From Streptomyces olivaceoviridis (GTDB lineage: Bacteria; Actinomycetota; Actinomycetes; Streptomycetales; Streptomycetaceae), in assembly GCF_014650115.1 (NCBI RefSeq), contig NZ_BMUI01000007.1:186001-250000 (forward strand): a stretch of DNA of 64,000 bases, written 5' to 3'. Numbering within the stretch: position 1 is the stretch's first letter; the number at the start of each line of letters is the position of its first letter. The notes beneath the pieces were generated by a model, which saw only the letters and a list, made by a program, of their open reading frames with translations, did no database searches and was not told the DNA's origin. A program made the translations under genes and the position numbers. Shown in pieces: positions 44,312-50,886 of the stretch.

Positions 44312-44482
44312 ATGGTTCCCATCCTGCTGGTCCTGCTTCTGGCGCTTATTCTGTTCGGTGCCGGATTCGCGTTGAAGGTACTGTGGTGGATCGCCCTGGC
44401 GGTGCTCGTCGTCTGGCTGCTGGGATTCCTGGTGCGCGGCACGACCGCGGCCGGCGGCAGGGGCCGCTGGTACAGGTGGTGA
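44312..44482 (+). CDS. Small hydrophobic membrane protein (56 residues)
   Basis: Reads MVPILLVLLLALILFGAG, then KVLWWIALAVLVVWLLGFLV, with a short basic/aromatic tail ending RGRWYRW. Two closely packed transmembrane helices with a Lys at the turn. Such 50-60 residue hydrophobic proteins are common in Streptomyces near stress and gas-vesicle genes; function unknown. AGGAGG lies 9 bases before ATG 44312, which supports the start. Followed by 47 bp containing a 15-nt direct repeat (44483-44497 and 44517-44531, 14 of 15 identical) before the convergent gvpK. Confidence 0.78.
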   Translation: MVPILLVLLLALILFGAGFALKVLWWIALAVLVVWLLGFLVRGTTAAGGRGRWYRW

Positions 44483-44529
44483 GCGATCCGCCGCGCTGGT
44501 GACGCGCCGGTGTCCGGCGATCCGCCGCA

Positions 44530-44826
44530 CTAGTGTCCGTCGCGCGGAAGCAGCGGTCCGAGCGGCCCGAGGTCCAGGTTGAGGTCCTCGGGCCGCAGTC
44601 CGTACCGGTCCCGCAGCTCGGCCATCCGCTCCTCCAGGAGCATCAGGGTGAGCCCGATCCGCTCCTCCTGCTCCTCGGTCAGCTCACCGGTGTCGAAGCG
44701 GCGTACGGCCTGCCGCTCCATCAGCTGGCGCAGCAACTCCACGACCGTGAGCACGAGTTTCACCAGATCGCGTTCGACCGTGTCGGGTTCCAGGTCGAGC
44801 CGGTTGCGGCGCTGCCGCGCGGTCAT
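44530..44826 (-). CDS. gvpK: Gas vesicle protein GvpK
   Basis: A 98-residue GvpK: RLDLEPDTVERDLVKLVL, LMERQAVRRFDTGELTEEQEERIG in part, and the end DLNLDLGPLGPLL. GvpK is a minor, essential assembly protein in haloarchaea. ATG 44826 overlaps the gvpS stop (ATGA). Last gene of the leftward gvp train. Confidence 0.93.
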   Translation of the reverse strand: MTARQRRNRLDLEPDTVERDLVKLVLTVVELLRQLMERQAVRRFDTGELTEEQEERIGLTLMLLEERMAELRDRYGLRPEDLNLDLGPLGPLLPRDGH

Positions 44827-45011
44827 AGGAGCTCCTCGAAGGGCGACGGGACCTGCTGGTTCACGGAACTGATCAGCGCGTTCAGGTCGATGCGGACGAG
44901 ATCGACGTCCGCGATGCGCAAGGTGATGTCGCCGGTGATGACGACCCCGCCGGCCAGCAGCCGGTCCAGGAGGTCCACCAGCGCGACCTCGCGGCGTTCG
45001 ACTACGGTCAC
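44823..45011 (-). CDS. gvpS: Gas vesicle protein GvpS (GvpA/J-like)
   Basis: A 62-residue GvpA-superfamily protein: LVDLLDRLLAGGVVITGDITLRIADVDLVRIDL (core landmarks LLDRLLAGGVV and ITLRIADVDLV). It is shorter than GvpA and lacks the C-terminal extension; likely a minor shell-related or nucleating component. GTG 45011 overlaps the gvpL stop by 4 nt (GTGA). Confidence 0.9.
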   Translation of the reverse strand: MTVVERREVALVDLLDRLLAGGVVITGDITLRIADVDLVRIDLNALISSVNQQVPSPFEELL

Positions 45012-45811
45012 CGCCCCTCCCCCGATTCCACACTCGGTTCCGCTCCCGATTCCTCACCGGAAAATGAGTAGGCGGCCCACGGACCGGTGAGTTCCACCCG
45101 GATTCCGGGTGCCTCGTCCTTGGTCCGGTCGACCAGTTCCACGAATTCCTCGGAATGCGCCCGGGGCACCAGATAGGCCGCGTTGAGCACATTGCGTCCC
45201 GGCACTTTGGAGAGCGCGGAATTCTGCGGGGGATGCATCCGGAAGTTCTCGGCGCGCTCGGCGAGGCGCTCGTGCAGGGAGCGGGCGAACCGCTCGGCCT
45301 GCTGCCACTTCTCCTCCTGCGCGTGGCTCTGCTGCCGCCGTCGGCGCAGATAGTCCCGCCCGCTGGCCGGCCGCGCCGTCGCGGCGGGCTCGGGCTCGGC
45401 GGGCTCCGGCTCGGGTTCCAGATACACCTTCACGCCCCACTCCACGCGGCCGTGCAGCCGGTCGAGCAGACGCCCGAAGTCCTCCTCGCGGGCCTCGATC
45501 ATCATGCGGACGGCGCTGTCGTCGCGGAAGACGGTCGCGAGCCGCAGCGGCAGCGGGGTGGTGACCGTGGTGAGCGCGTCGACCACGCCCTGGTGGGCGC
45601 GGGCGGTCGCGGCCAGCCAGTCGAGGTCCTCCAGGTGGGCTTTCAGCGCCTCCTCGCAGAAGTCGGCCTCGGGGACCGTACTGACCACCGCGACCAGCCC
45701 GTGGTGGTGCAGCAACGCCGGCGGGGCGCCCCCGACGCCCCGCAGCTCGGCTTGCAGGGGCGTCCCGAAGGGGCGGCAGACGGCGTACACGTACCGCAGT
45801 CCGGTCGTCAT
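45008..45811 (-). CDS. gvpL: Gas vesicle protein GvpL (GvpL/GvpF family)
   Basis: A 267-residue GvpL/GvpF-family protein: YVYAVCRP at the start, LPLRLATVFRDDSAVRMMI, VEWGVKVYL, and the C-terminal NAAYLVPRAHSEEFVELVD with GPWAAYSF. A Pro/Glu-rich insertion (EPEPEPAEPEPA) precedes a long basic helix. It is an assembly accessory protein. ATG 45811 overlaps gvpJ by 4 nt. Confidence 0.92.
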   Translation of the reverse strand: MTTGLRYVYAVCRPFGTPLQAELRGVGGAPPALLHHHGLVAVVSTVPEADFCEEALKAHLEDLDWLAATARAHQGVVDALTTVTTPLPLRLATVFRDDSAVRMMIEAREEDFGRLLDRLHGRVEWGVKVYLEPEPEPAEPEPAATARPASGRDYLRRRRQQSHAQEEKWQQAERFARSLHERLAERAENFRMHPPQNSALSKVPGRNVLNAAYLVPRAHSEEFVELVDRTKDEAPGIRVELTGPWAAYSFSGEESGAEPSVESGEGR

Positions 45812-46143
45812 GGTGCCTCCTTCGGGGCGCGGCCCAACTCCAGTTCCTCCAGCCGGGCGAGCCGTTCTCGCAACTCGGCGTTCTCCCGGGTGAGCTCGTC
45901 ACGGCGGGCCCGGGAGGAGAGGGCCGGGTCGCTCTCCCACCAGTCGATGCCCATCTCCTTGGCCTTGTCGACCGAGGCGACGATGAGGCGCAGCTTGACG
46001 GTGAGCAGTTCGATGTCGAGCAGGTTGATCCTGATGTCCCCCGCGATGACGACACCCTTGTCGAGCACACGTTCGAGGATGTCGGCGAGGTTCGCCCCCG
46101 AGCCCTGGCCATAGGGCTCGGGAAAGCGGCTGGGTGTCGTCAT
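45808..46143 (-). CDS. gvpJ: Gas vesicle protein GvpJ (GvpA-like with coiled-coil tail)
   Basis: A 111-residue protein: GvpA-like core about 18-72 (LADILERVLDKGVVIAGDIRINLL, core LERVLDKGVV) with a charged coiled-coil tail (RENAELRERLARLEELEL). It is thought to start or cap the gas-vesicle shell. ATG 46143 overlaps gvpZ by 4 nt. Confidence 0.92.
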   Translation of the reverse strand: MTTPSRFPEPYGQGSGANLADILERVLDKGVVIAGDIRINLLDIELLTVKLRLIVASVDKAKEMGIDWWESDPALSSRARRDELTRENAELRERLARLEELELGRAPKEAP

Positions 46144-47309
46144 CGACGGCTCCCGCGCTCGGCGAACTCAGGCTCCTCTTCCTCGTACTCGTCCTCGTAC
46201 TCGCCTTCCTCGCCCTCGTCCTCCTCGCCTTCCTCGTCCTCCTCGCCTTCCTCGGCCTCGTTCTCGTACGAGCCCTCGTCGCCTTCCTCGGCGCCTTCCT
46301 CGTTCTCGCCCTCGTACTCGTCCTCGTAGGGCTCTTCCCCCTCTTCCTCCTCCTCTTCCTCCTGCTCCCCTTCCGGGCCCTCTCGGCCCTCGGGCTCCTC
46401 CGCTCCCTCTTCTTCCGCTTCTTCCTCTTCCTCCGCGAGGGCGTCCTCATGGCTGCGGACCACCTCGCCGTCGCGGATCTCGCCGCGCCAGCTGTCCTCC
46501 GCCTCTCCCTTGATGGTGATGAAGCGGGCGAAGTTCTTCAGGTCAAGCCTGGCCCGGCGGCCCTGGGCGCGCCAGATGTTGCCGGTCTTCTCGAAGAGGC
46601 CGGTCGGGTAGTACTCGATGACCAGCAGTACCCGGGTGAGGTTCTCCTCCAGCCGGTGGAAGGAGACCACGCCCCTGGTGGTGCCCTTGGCGCCCTCCGA
46701 GGTCCACTGGATGCGGTAGTCGGGGATCTGCTCGGTCGTCTTCGCCTTCCAGCTCCGGGTGGACCAGAAGATCTTCGCCCGCCAGTCGGAGTGCGTGTCA
46801 TCGGCGCGGCTCGCGCTCTTGACGCCCTTGGCGAAGGTGGAGAACGACTGGTACTGGGTCCACTGGTCGTAGGCCGTGCGCAGCGGTACGCCCACGTCGA
46901 CGGACTCCATGATGACGGTCGGCTTCTTGCCGGCGCCGCCCTTCTTGCCCTTGCTGCCGCCGAGGCCGCGCACGGTGTCGAGCACCTTGTCCTTGGCGTG
47001 GGAGGCGCCCAGCTCCAGCGCGGAGCGCAGCGGCCCCTTGCCCTCGGCGAGCTTGCGCCCGCCCTCCAGCGCCAGTTTGGCGAAGCCCGGGCTCTTGCCC
47101 TCGGCGATGTCGTTCAGCTTGCCGGTGGTCTCGCCGAGCTTCCGGCCGATCCCGACCAGCAGCCGCTGGGCCTGTGCGTTCAGGTACTCCTGGGCCTCTT
47201 CCTTCAGCCGGTCCGCGGCCTCGCTGCGGGCCAGGCCGGCCAGCGGGGCCGTCACGCCGCCCGTGGCCCGGCCGGCCTTGGAGGTCGCTCTTCCGAGGGT
47301 CTCGGTCAT
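46140..47309 (-). CDS. gvpZ: GvpZ: SRPBCC-domain protein with a long acidic tail
   Basis: A 389-residue protein. An N-terminal helical part (about 1-115) is followed by an SRPBCC/polyketide-cyclase-like domain about 130-280 (VDVGVPLRTAYDQWTQY, TRVLLVIEYYPTG). Residues 289-389 are a nearly continuous Glu/Asp/Gly/Tyr tail, more than half acidic. Position between gvpY and gvpJ and domain content fit streptomycete GvpZ. Function unknown; the acidic tail contrasts with the Lys-rich tail of the adjacent GvpY. ATG 47309 overlaps gvpY by 4 nt. Confidence 0.88.
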   Translation of the reverse strand: MTETLGRATSKAGRATGGVTAPLAGLARSEAADRLKEEAQEYLNAQAQRLLVGIGRKLGETTGKLNDIAEGKSPGFAKLALEGGRKLAEGKGPLRSALELGASHAKDKVLDTVRGLGGSKGKKGGAGKKPTVIMESVDVGVPLRTAYDQWTQYQSFSTFAKGVKSASRADDTHSDWRAKIFWSTRSWKAKTTEQIPDYRIQWTSEGAKGTTRGVVSFHRLEENLTRVLLVIEYYPTGLFEKTGNIWRAQGRRARLDLKNFARFITIKGEAEDSWRGEIRDGEVVRSHEDALAEEEEEAEEEGAEEPEGREGPEGEQEEEEEEEGEEPYEDEYEGENEEGAEEGDEGSYENEAEEGEEDEEGEEDEGEEGEYEDEYEEEEPEFAERGSRR

Positions 47310-47983
47310 CGGTCATCGCCGCCCTTCGACTGCCGGGAGACGGCGCTCCGGGCGGCACCGCCGACCGCGGCCGTCTTCCTCGCGGCCGTCTCGCGTGCCG
47401 CGTCCGTCTTCTTGGCCGCCGCCTTCTTGGCCGGGGCCTTCTTGGCCGGGGCCTTGCCGGCCGCCGTCCCGCCGGAAGCCTTCGTCGCCGGGGCCTTCTT
47501 CGCCGGCTTCTTGCCCGTCTTCTTCCGGGGCGCCTCACCCTCGCCGCCCCGGGTCTCCCCCCTGGGCTGTTCTCGCTCACCCCGCTTCCCCTCCTGCTCC
47601 TCCTGCTCCTCGTCGTCACCCTCGTCCTCGTCCCGCTCCTCGTCGGAGCCGGTCGGCACGACTCCGGACAGCTGGTCGCGGACCTGCGACGTACGGCCGT
47701 GCAGCCGGTCGGCGAGCGAATTCATCTGCCGCTCCACCATCGCGCCGGTGGCGGCCTTGCCGACGCCCCGCAGGTCCTGGCGGAGCTGGTCGCCGATCTC
47801 CTTGAACTGCGGGTTGTCCAACAGCTGCCGGTTCAGCTGGTCCGCCAGCGCGCGCGGGCTGAGGTTCATCTTCTTCCCGGCGGCCAGGGAGCCGACCGCG
47901 AGCGCCATCTTCAGCTTCTTCGTGCGTCCGAGCAGATATCCGGCCCCTACGGCGAGGCCCAGTGCGGTTCGGTTCATGGTCAC
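47306..47983 (-). CDS. gvpY: GvpY: protein with Ala/Lys/Pro-rich histone-like tail
   Basis: A 225-residue protein. N-terminal Gly/Ala helix (ALGLAVGAGYLLGRTKK), helical middle to about 110, an acidic stretch 112-132 (DEERDEDEGDDEEQEEQE), then a basic tail about 150-225 with repeated KKPAKKAP-type motifs like histone H1. Fits streptomycete GvpY by position. GTG 47983 overlaps the gvpG stop (GTGA); ATG 47977, 7 bases after GGGA, may be the real start. Mixed opposite charges suggest electrostatic self-association or binding to GvpZ (inference). Confidence 0.85.
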   Translation of the reverse strand: MTMNRTALGLAVGAGYLLGRTKKLKMALAVGSLAAGKKMNLSPRALADQLNRQLLDNPQFKEIGDQLRQDLRGVGKAATGAMVERQMNSLADRLHGRTSQVRDQLSGVVPTGSDEERDEDEGDDEEQEEQEGKRGEREQPRGETRGGEGEAPRKKTGKKPAKKAPATKASGGTAAGKAPAKKAPAKKAAAKKTDAARETAARKTAAVGGAARSAVSRQSKGGDDR

Positions 47984-48237
47984 GTCCCATTGCCTGTCGT
48001 GTCGCCGTGATGCAGGGCGATCTCCAGCCGGTCGAGCAGTTCGTCCTCGCGTCGGTCGAACTCCTCCTCGGTGATCTCGCCCGCCTGAAGCTGCTCCTCA
48101 AGGCGGGCCAGCTCGGCCCGGACGGTGGCCGGGTCGTAGTAGATCCGCTCCGCCTCCCGGAGCACCTGCCGAATCGCCCACGCGCTGCCGCGCGCCGGTG
48201 CGAAGGGCAGCAGCAGCACCTCCGAGATCAGTCCCAC
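47980..48237 (-). CDS. gvpG: Gas vesicle protein GvpG
   Basis: An 85-residue GvpG: VGLISEVLLLPFAPARGSAW at the start, then a charged helix with LEEQLQAGEITEEEFD and DELLDRLE, the family hallmark. Assembly accessory protein. GTG 48237 has AAGGAGGAG upstream, one of the few strong ribosome sites inside the cluster. Gap of 31 bp to gvpF. Confidence 0.9.
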   Translation of the reverse strand: MGLISEVLLLPFAPARGSAWAIRQVLREAERIYYDPATVRAELARLEEQLQAGEITEEEFDRREDELLDRLEIALHHGDTTGNGT

Positions 48238-48268
48238 GGGTCTCCTCCTTCCGTCCGGGCCCCGGCCG

Positions 48269-49039
48269 TTACGACGCTCCGGCGTCGGCGCCGGCCGTGG
48301 CGCCCGCGGGCGCGGTCGGGCCGGGTTCGACGAAGCTGTACGGCGGCAGCGGGCCGTTGACCCGCAGCTCCAGATGGGCATGGCTCTTGCGCACCCGCTC
48401 GGCCGCGGCCAGGAAGTCCTCGGCCGACTCCCGGGACACCAGGAACGAGACGTTGAGCAGCCAGCCGGTGGACTCCGGGCCCACGCTGACCGCCGCGGCG
48501 CACGGCTGGAGCAGGCGCTGCACCTCGGCGGCGTCCTCGGCCTCCCTGGCCTTGACGGCGCCGGCGACCATCTCACCGAGGCGGATCCGGTCGTCGTAGC
48601 TGCCGCCGCCCGCCCGCCGGTTGGCCTCGGCGAGGGCGCGGACCTCCGCGTTCTCGGCCATCACGCGGTGCAGCACAGCCTCCTCGATGTGGGTGGCCTT
48701 GACGTTGTACTCGACCTTGCCGTCCAGCTCGCCCAGCCGCTCCAGGTAGTGCTCGGCCCGTTCGGTCAGCACCGACGTGACGGTGTCGTCGTCGGGGGAG
48801 ACGCTGCCGAAGCGCATGGGCAGCACACAGCCGGCCGCTCCCGTCTCGGCGAGCACGTTCTGGTGCGCGAGGAGGTCCCGGCGCTTGGGGCGCAGGCCCT
48901 CCGGGGCGTCGCTGACGACGGCCGCGAGCTCTCCCGCCGTGAGGACCCGAACGGGGAGCGGCGGTTCGCCCACGCCGGTCATCCCCTCGGGGAGCGCCGG
49001 GTGCGAGCGCGCGGTGATGCCGTAGACGTAGGTGCTCAC
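48269..49039 (-). CDS. gvpF: Gas vesicle protein GvpF (GvpL/GvpF family)
   Basis: A 256-residue GvpF: STYVYGITARSHP, CVLPMRFGSVSPDDDTV, VEYNVKATHIEE, LLNVSFLVSRESAEDFL and the C-terminal GPLPPYSFVE. Family members bind GvpA and help its incorporation. GTG 49039 overlaps the gvpA stop (GTGA). Confidence 0.92.
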   Translation of the reverse strand: MSTYVYGITARSHPALPEGMTGVGEPPLPVRVLTAGELAAVVSDAPEGLRPKRRDLLAHQNVLAETGAAGCVLPMRFGSVSPDDDTVTSVLTERAEHYLERLGELDGKVEYNVKATHIEEAVLHRVMAENAEVRALAEANRRAGGGSYDDRIRLGEMVAGAVKAREAEDAAEVQRLLQPCAAAVSVGPESTGWLLNVSFLVSRESAEDFLAAAERVRKSHAHLELRVNGPLPPYSFVEPGPTAPAGATAGADAGAS

Positions 49040-49455
49040 TCGTCCTCCTCCTTCCGGCGGGCCGCGGTCTTACGGGGGCGCCGGGGCTCGGCCTCGCCTT
49101 CCTCCCGGGCCTGCTTGAACGCGTCGGATATGGTCTGCGCGGCGCCGGACAGCGCGCCCTTGGACTTGCCGCGGGCCCCGCTCTCGGTGATCTCACCGAC
49201 GAGATCGGGCAGTCCGGGGGTCCTGTGGGGCCCTGCCTCCAGGTCGAGGCGGTTGCACGCCTCGGCGAAGCGCAGATAGGTGTCGACGCTGGCCACGACG
49301 ACCCGGACGTCGATCTTCAGGATTTCGATGCCGACCAGGGAGACCCGTACGAACGCGTCGATGACGAGTCCCCGGTCGAGAACCAGTTCCAGGACGTCGT
49401 AGAGGCCACTGGTGCCGCCTCCGCCGCCGGACTGCTGTGCCGGAACAACGGTCAT
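49036..49455 (-). CDS. gvpA: Gas vesicle structural protein GvpA with charged extension
   Basis: A 139-residue GvpA-type protein. Shell core about 16-72 (LYDVLELVLDRGLVIDAF, then VSLVGIEILKIDVRVVVASVDTYLRFAEA in part). An unusual C-terminal extension of about 65 charged residues follows (GKSKGALSG, QAREEGEAEPRRPRK, ending EEDE). Classical GvpA is about 70-75 residues, so the extension doubles the protein; it is typical of Streptomyces GvpA but its role in the shell is unclear. ATG 49455. Confidence 0.9.
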   Translation of the reverse strand: MTVVPAQQSGGGGGTSGLYDVLELVLDRGLVIDAFVRVSLVGIEILKIDVRVVVASVDTYLRFAEACNRLDLEAGPHRTPGLPDLVGEITESGARGKSKGALSGAAQTISDAFKQAREEGEAEPRRPRKTAARRKEEDE

Positions 49456-49530
49456 GCCGGCCGCTCCTCCTCGTGAGAATGATGGGTGTGCGGTGCCACG
49501 CGGGTCGCGTGGCCGCCGGACGCGGGGGGC

Positions 49531-49905
49531 CTAGCCGCCGCGGCGTGCGTCGGCCCGCCCGCGCTCGTATCGGCGAACGCGCCGGTAGCCGGTGAGCTGA
49601 CCCTCGGGGTCCAGGTCGACCTGGTAGCTCGCCATCAGGCTCATGGTGTCGGGGACCCGTGCGAGTTCCATCACCTCGACCTCCAGCGACCAGCCGTCCT
49701 CGGTCTGCTCGAAGGAGGACACGGTCTCCGGGACGAGTCCCGTCAGTTCGGCGAGCTGGCTGCGCGCCTCGCGCAGCACCTCCATGAGGGTCGGCCGCCG
49801 GTCCTCCGTCTCGTTCTGCGTGGTGTCGTGCGTCTGCTCGGCGTTCTCCGATTTCTGGGATTTCTGTGAATTCTGTGACTGTGATGTGCTGTGTGTGTTC
49901 GACAT
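49531..49905 (-). CDS. gvpO: Gas vesicle protein GvpO
   Basis: A 124-residue GvpO. The N-terminal 40 residues are Ser/Gln/Asn/Thr-rich and AT-richer than the rest; the GvpO domain follows (LREARSQLAELTGLVPETV, then GWSLEVEVMELARVPDTMSLMASY in part, and YRRVRRYERG). ATG 49905 with AGGAAGAGG upstream; the frame extends to 49935 without family features. It is the first gvp gene, 45 bp after ligD on the same strand. That gap contains the palindrome TTGGCCAA but no clear promoter. Confidence 0.9.
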   Translation of the reverse strand: MSNTHSTSQSQNSQKSQKSENAEQTHDTTQNETEDRRPTLMEVLREARSQLAELTGLVPETVSSFEQTEDGWSLEVEVMELARVPDTMSLMASYQVDLDPEGQLTGYRRVRRYERGRADARRGG

Positions 49906-49950
49906 GGCCACCTCTTCCTGCGGGTGGCCCCTCATTCCTTGGCCAAACCT

Positions 49951-50886
49951 TCAGGAGCGCATGTCGGCGAGGCGGCGCCGGGCGGGGCCCAGGGAGCGCC
50001 CGCGGGCCGGCAGCCCGGCCCACGGGTCGGTACGGGCCTGGTCGACGGCGTCGGCGATGGTCCAGCGGCGGGCGTCCAGCCCGGGGTCGTCGAGCTGCTC
50101 CCAGGTGAGGGGGACGGCGACCGGGGCGCCGGGCCGGGCGCGGACGGTGAAGGGCGCGACGGCGGTCTGGGCGTACGCGTTGCGCTGCACGTCGAGGTAG
50201 AGGCGGTCGCCGCGGTCCTGTTTGCGGGCGGCGGTGGTGAGCCGGTCCGGGTGCCGTGCGGCGGCGAGTTCGGCGACGTCGTGGGCGAACTCCCGTACGG
50301 CGTCGAAGTCCTGGCGGCCGTCGAGCGGGACGACGAGGTGCAGTCCGCGCGAGCCCGTGGTCATCGGTGCGGCGGGCAGGCCGAGTTCGTCCAGCAGCTC
50401 GCGCAGCCAGGCGGCGGCCTCGCGGACGGCGCCGAAGTCGTCCCCGGGGGGATCGAGGTCGAAGACCAGCCGGTCGGGGTGGTCGAGGCCGCCCGCCCGG
50501 CCGGTGCGCGAGAGCCAGCGGTGCAGGGTCAGACAGGCCTGGTCGGCGAGGTACAGGAGGGTCGCGGTGTCGTCGCAGACGACGTGCGTGACCGTGCCGC
50601 CCTCCTTGGCGACCTCGGCCCGGGTGATCCACTCCGGGTAGTGCTCCGGGGTGTTCTTCTGCATGAACCGCTGGCCGTCGAGGCCGTCCGGATAGCGTTC
50701 CAGCATCAGCGGACGGCCCCGCAGGTGCGGCAGCAGGTACGGCGCGACGGACCGGTAGTAGTCGGCGAGATCGCCCTTGGTGTACTCCTTCGCGCCCCCG
50801 CCGCCGGGGAAGAGCACCTTCCCCGGCCGCTTGATCTCCACCGTGCGGCGGCCCGCGCGCATGGTCCGCGCGTCGTCGCGGCTCAT
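49951..50886 (-). CDS. ligD: LigD-type DNA polymerase domain protein (NHEJ)
   Basis: A 311-residue protein matching the primase-polymerase domain of bacterial LigD, which adds nucleotides at double-strand breaks with Ku. Motifs: KVLFPGGGGAKEYTKGDL, LMLERYPDGLDG, catalytic Asp pair in VFDLDPPG, and TTGSRGLHLVVPLD. Ligase and nuclease domains are absent, as in stand-alone streptomycete PolDom proteins. ATG 50886 overlaps the tkt stop by 4 nt, so it is coupled to transketolase. Confidence 0.9.
   Translation of the reverse strand: MSRDDARTMRAGRRTVEIKRPGKVLFPGGGGAKEYTKGDLADYYRSVAPYLLPHLRGRPLMLERYPDGLDGQRFMQKNTPEHYPEWITRAEVAKEGGTVTHVVCDDTATLLYLADQACLTLHRWLSRTGRAGGLDHPDRLVFDLDPPGDDFGAVREAAAWLRELLDELGLPAAPMTTGSRGLHLVVPLDGRQDFDAVREFAHDVAELAAARHPDRLTTAARKQDRGDRLYLDVQRNAYAQTAVAPFTVRARPGAPVAVPLTWEQLDDPGLDARRWTIADAVDQARTDPWAGLPARGRSLGPARRRLADMRS

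Noticed and set aside
49790..49905. Horizontal transfer of gvpO because its 5' end is AT-richer
   Set aside because: The AT-richer part encodes a Ser/Gln/Asn-rich disordered leader, which explains the composition; the rest of the gene is typical.
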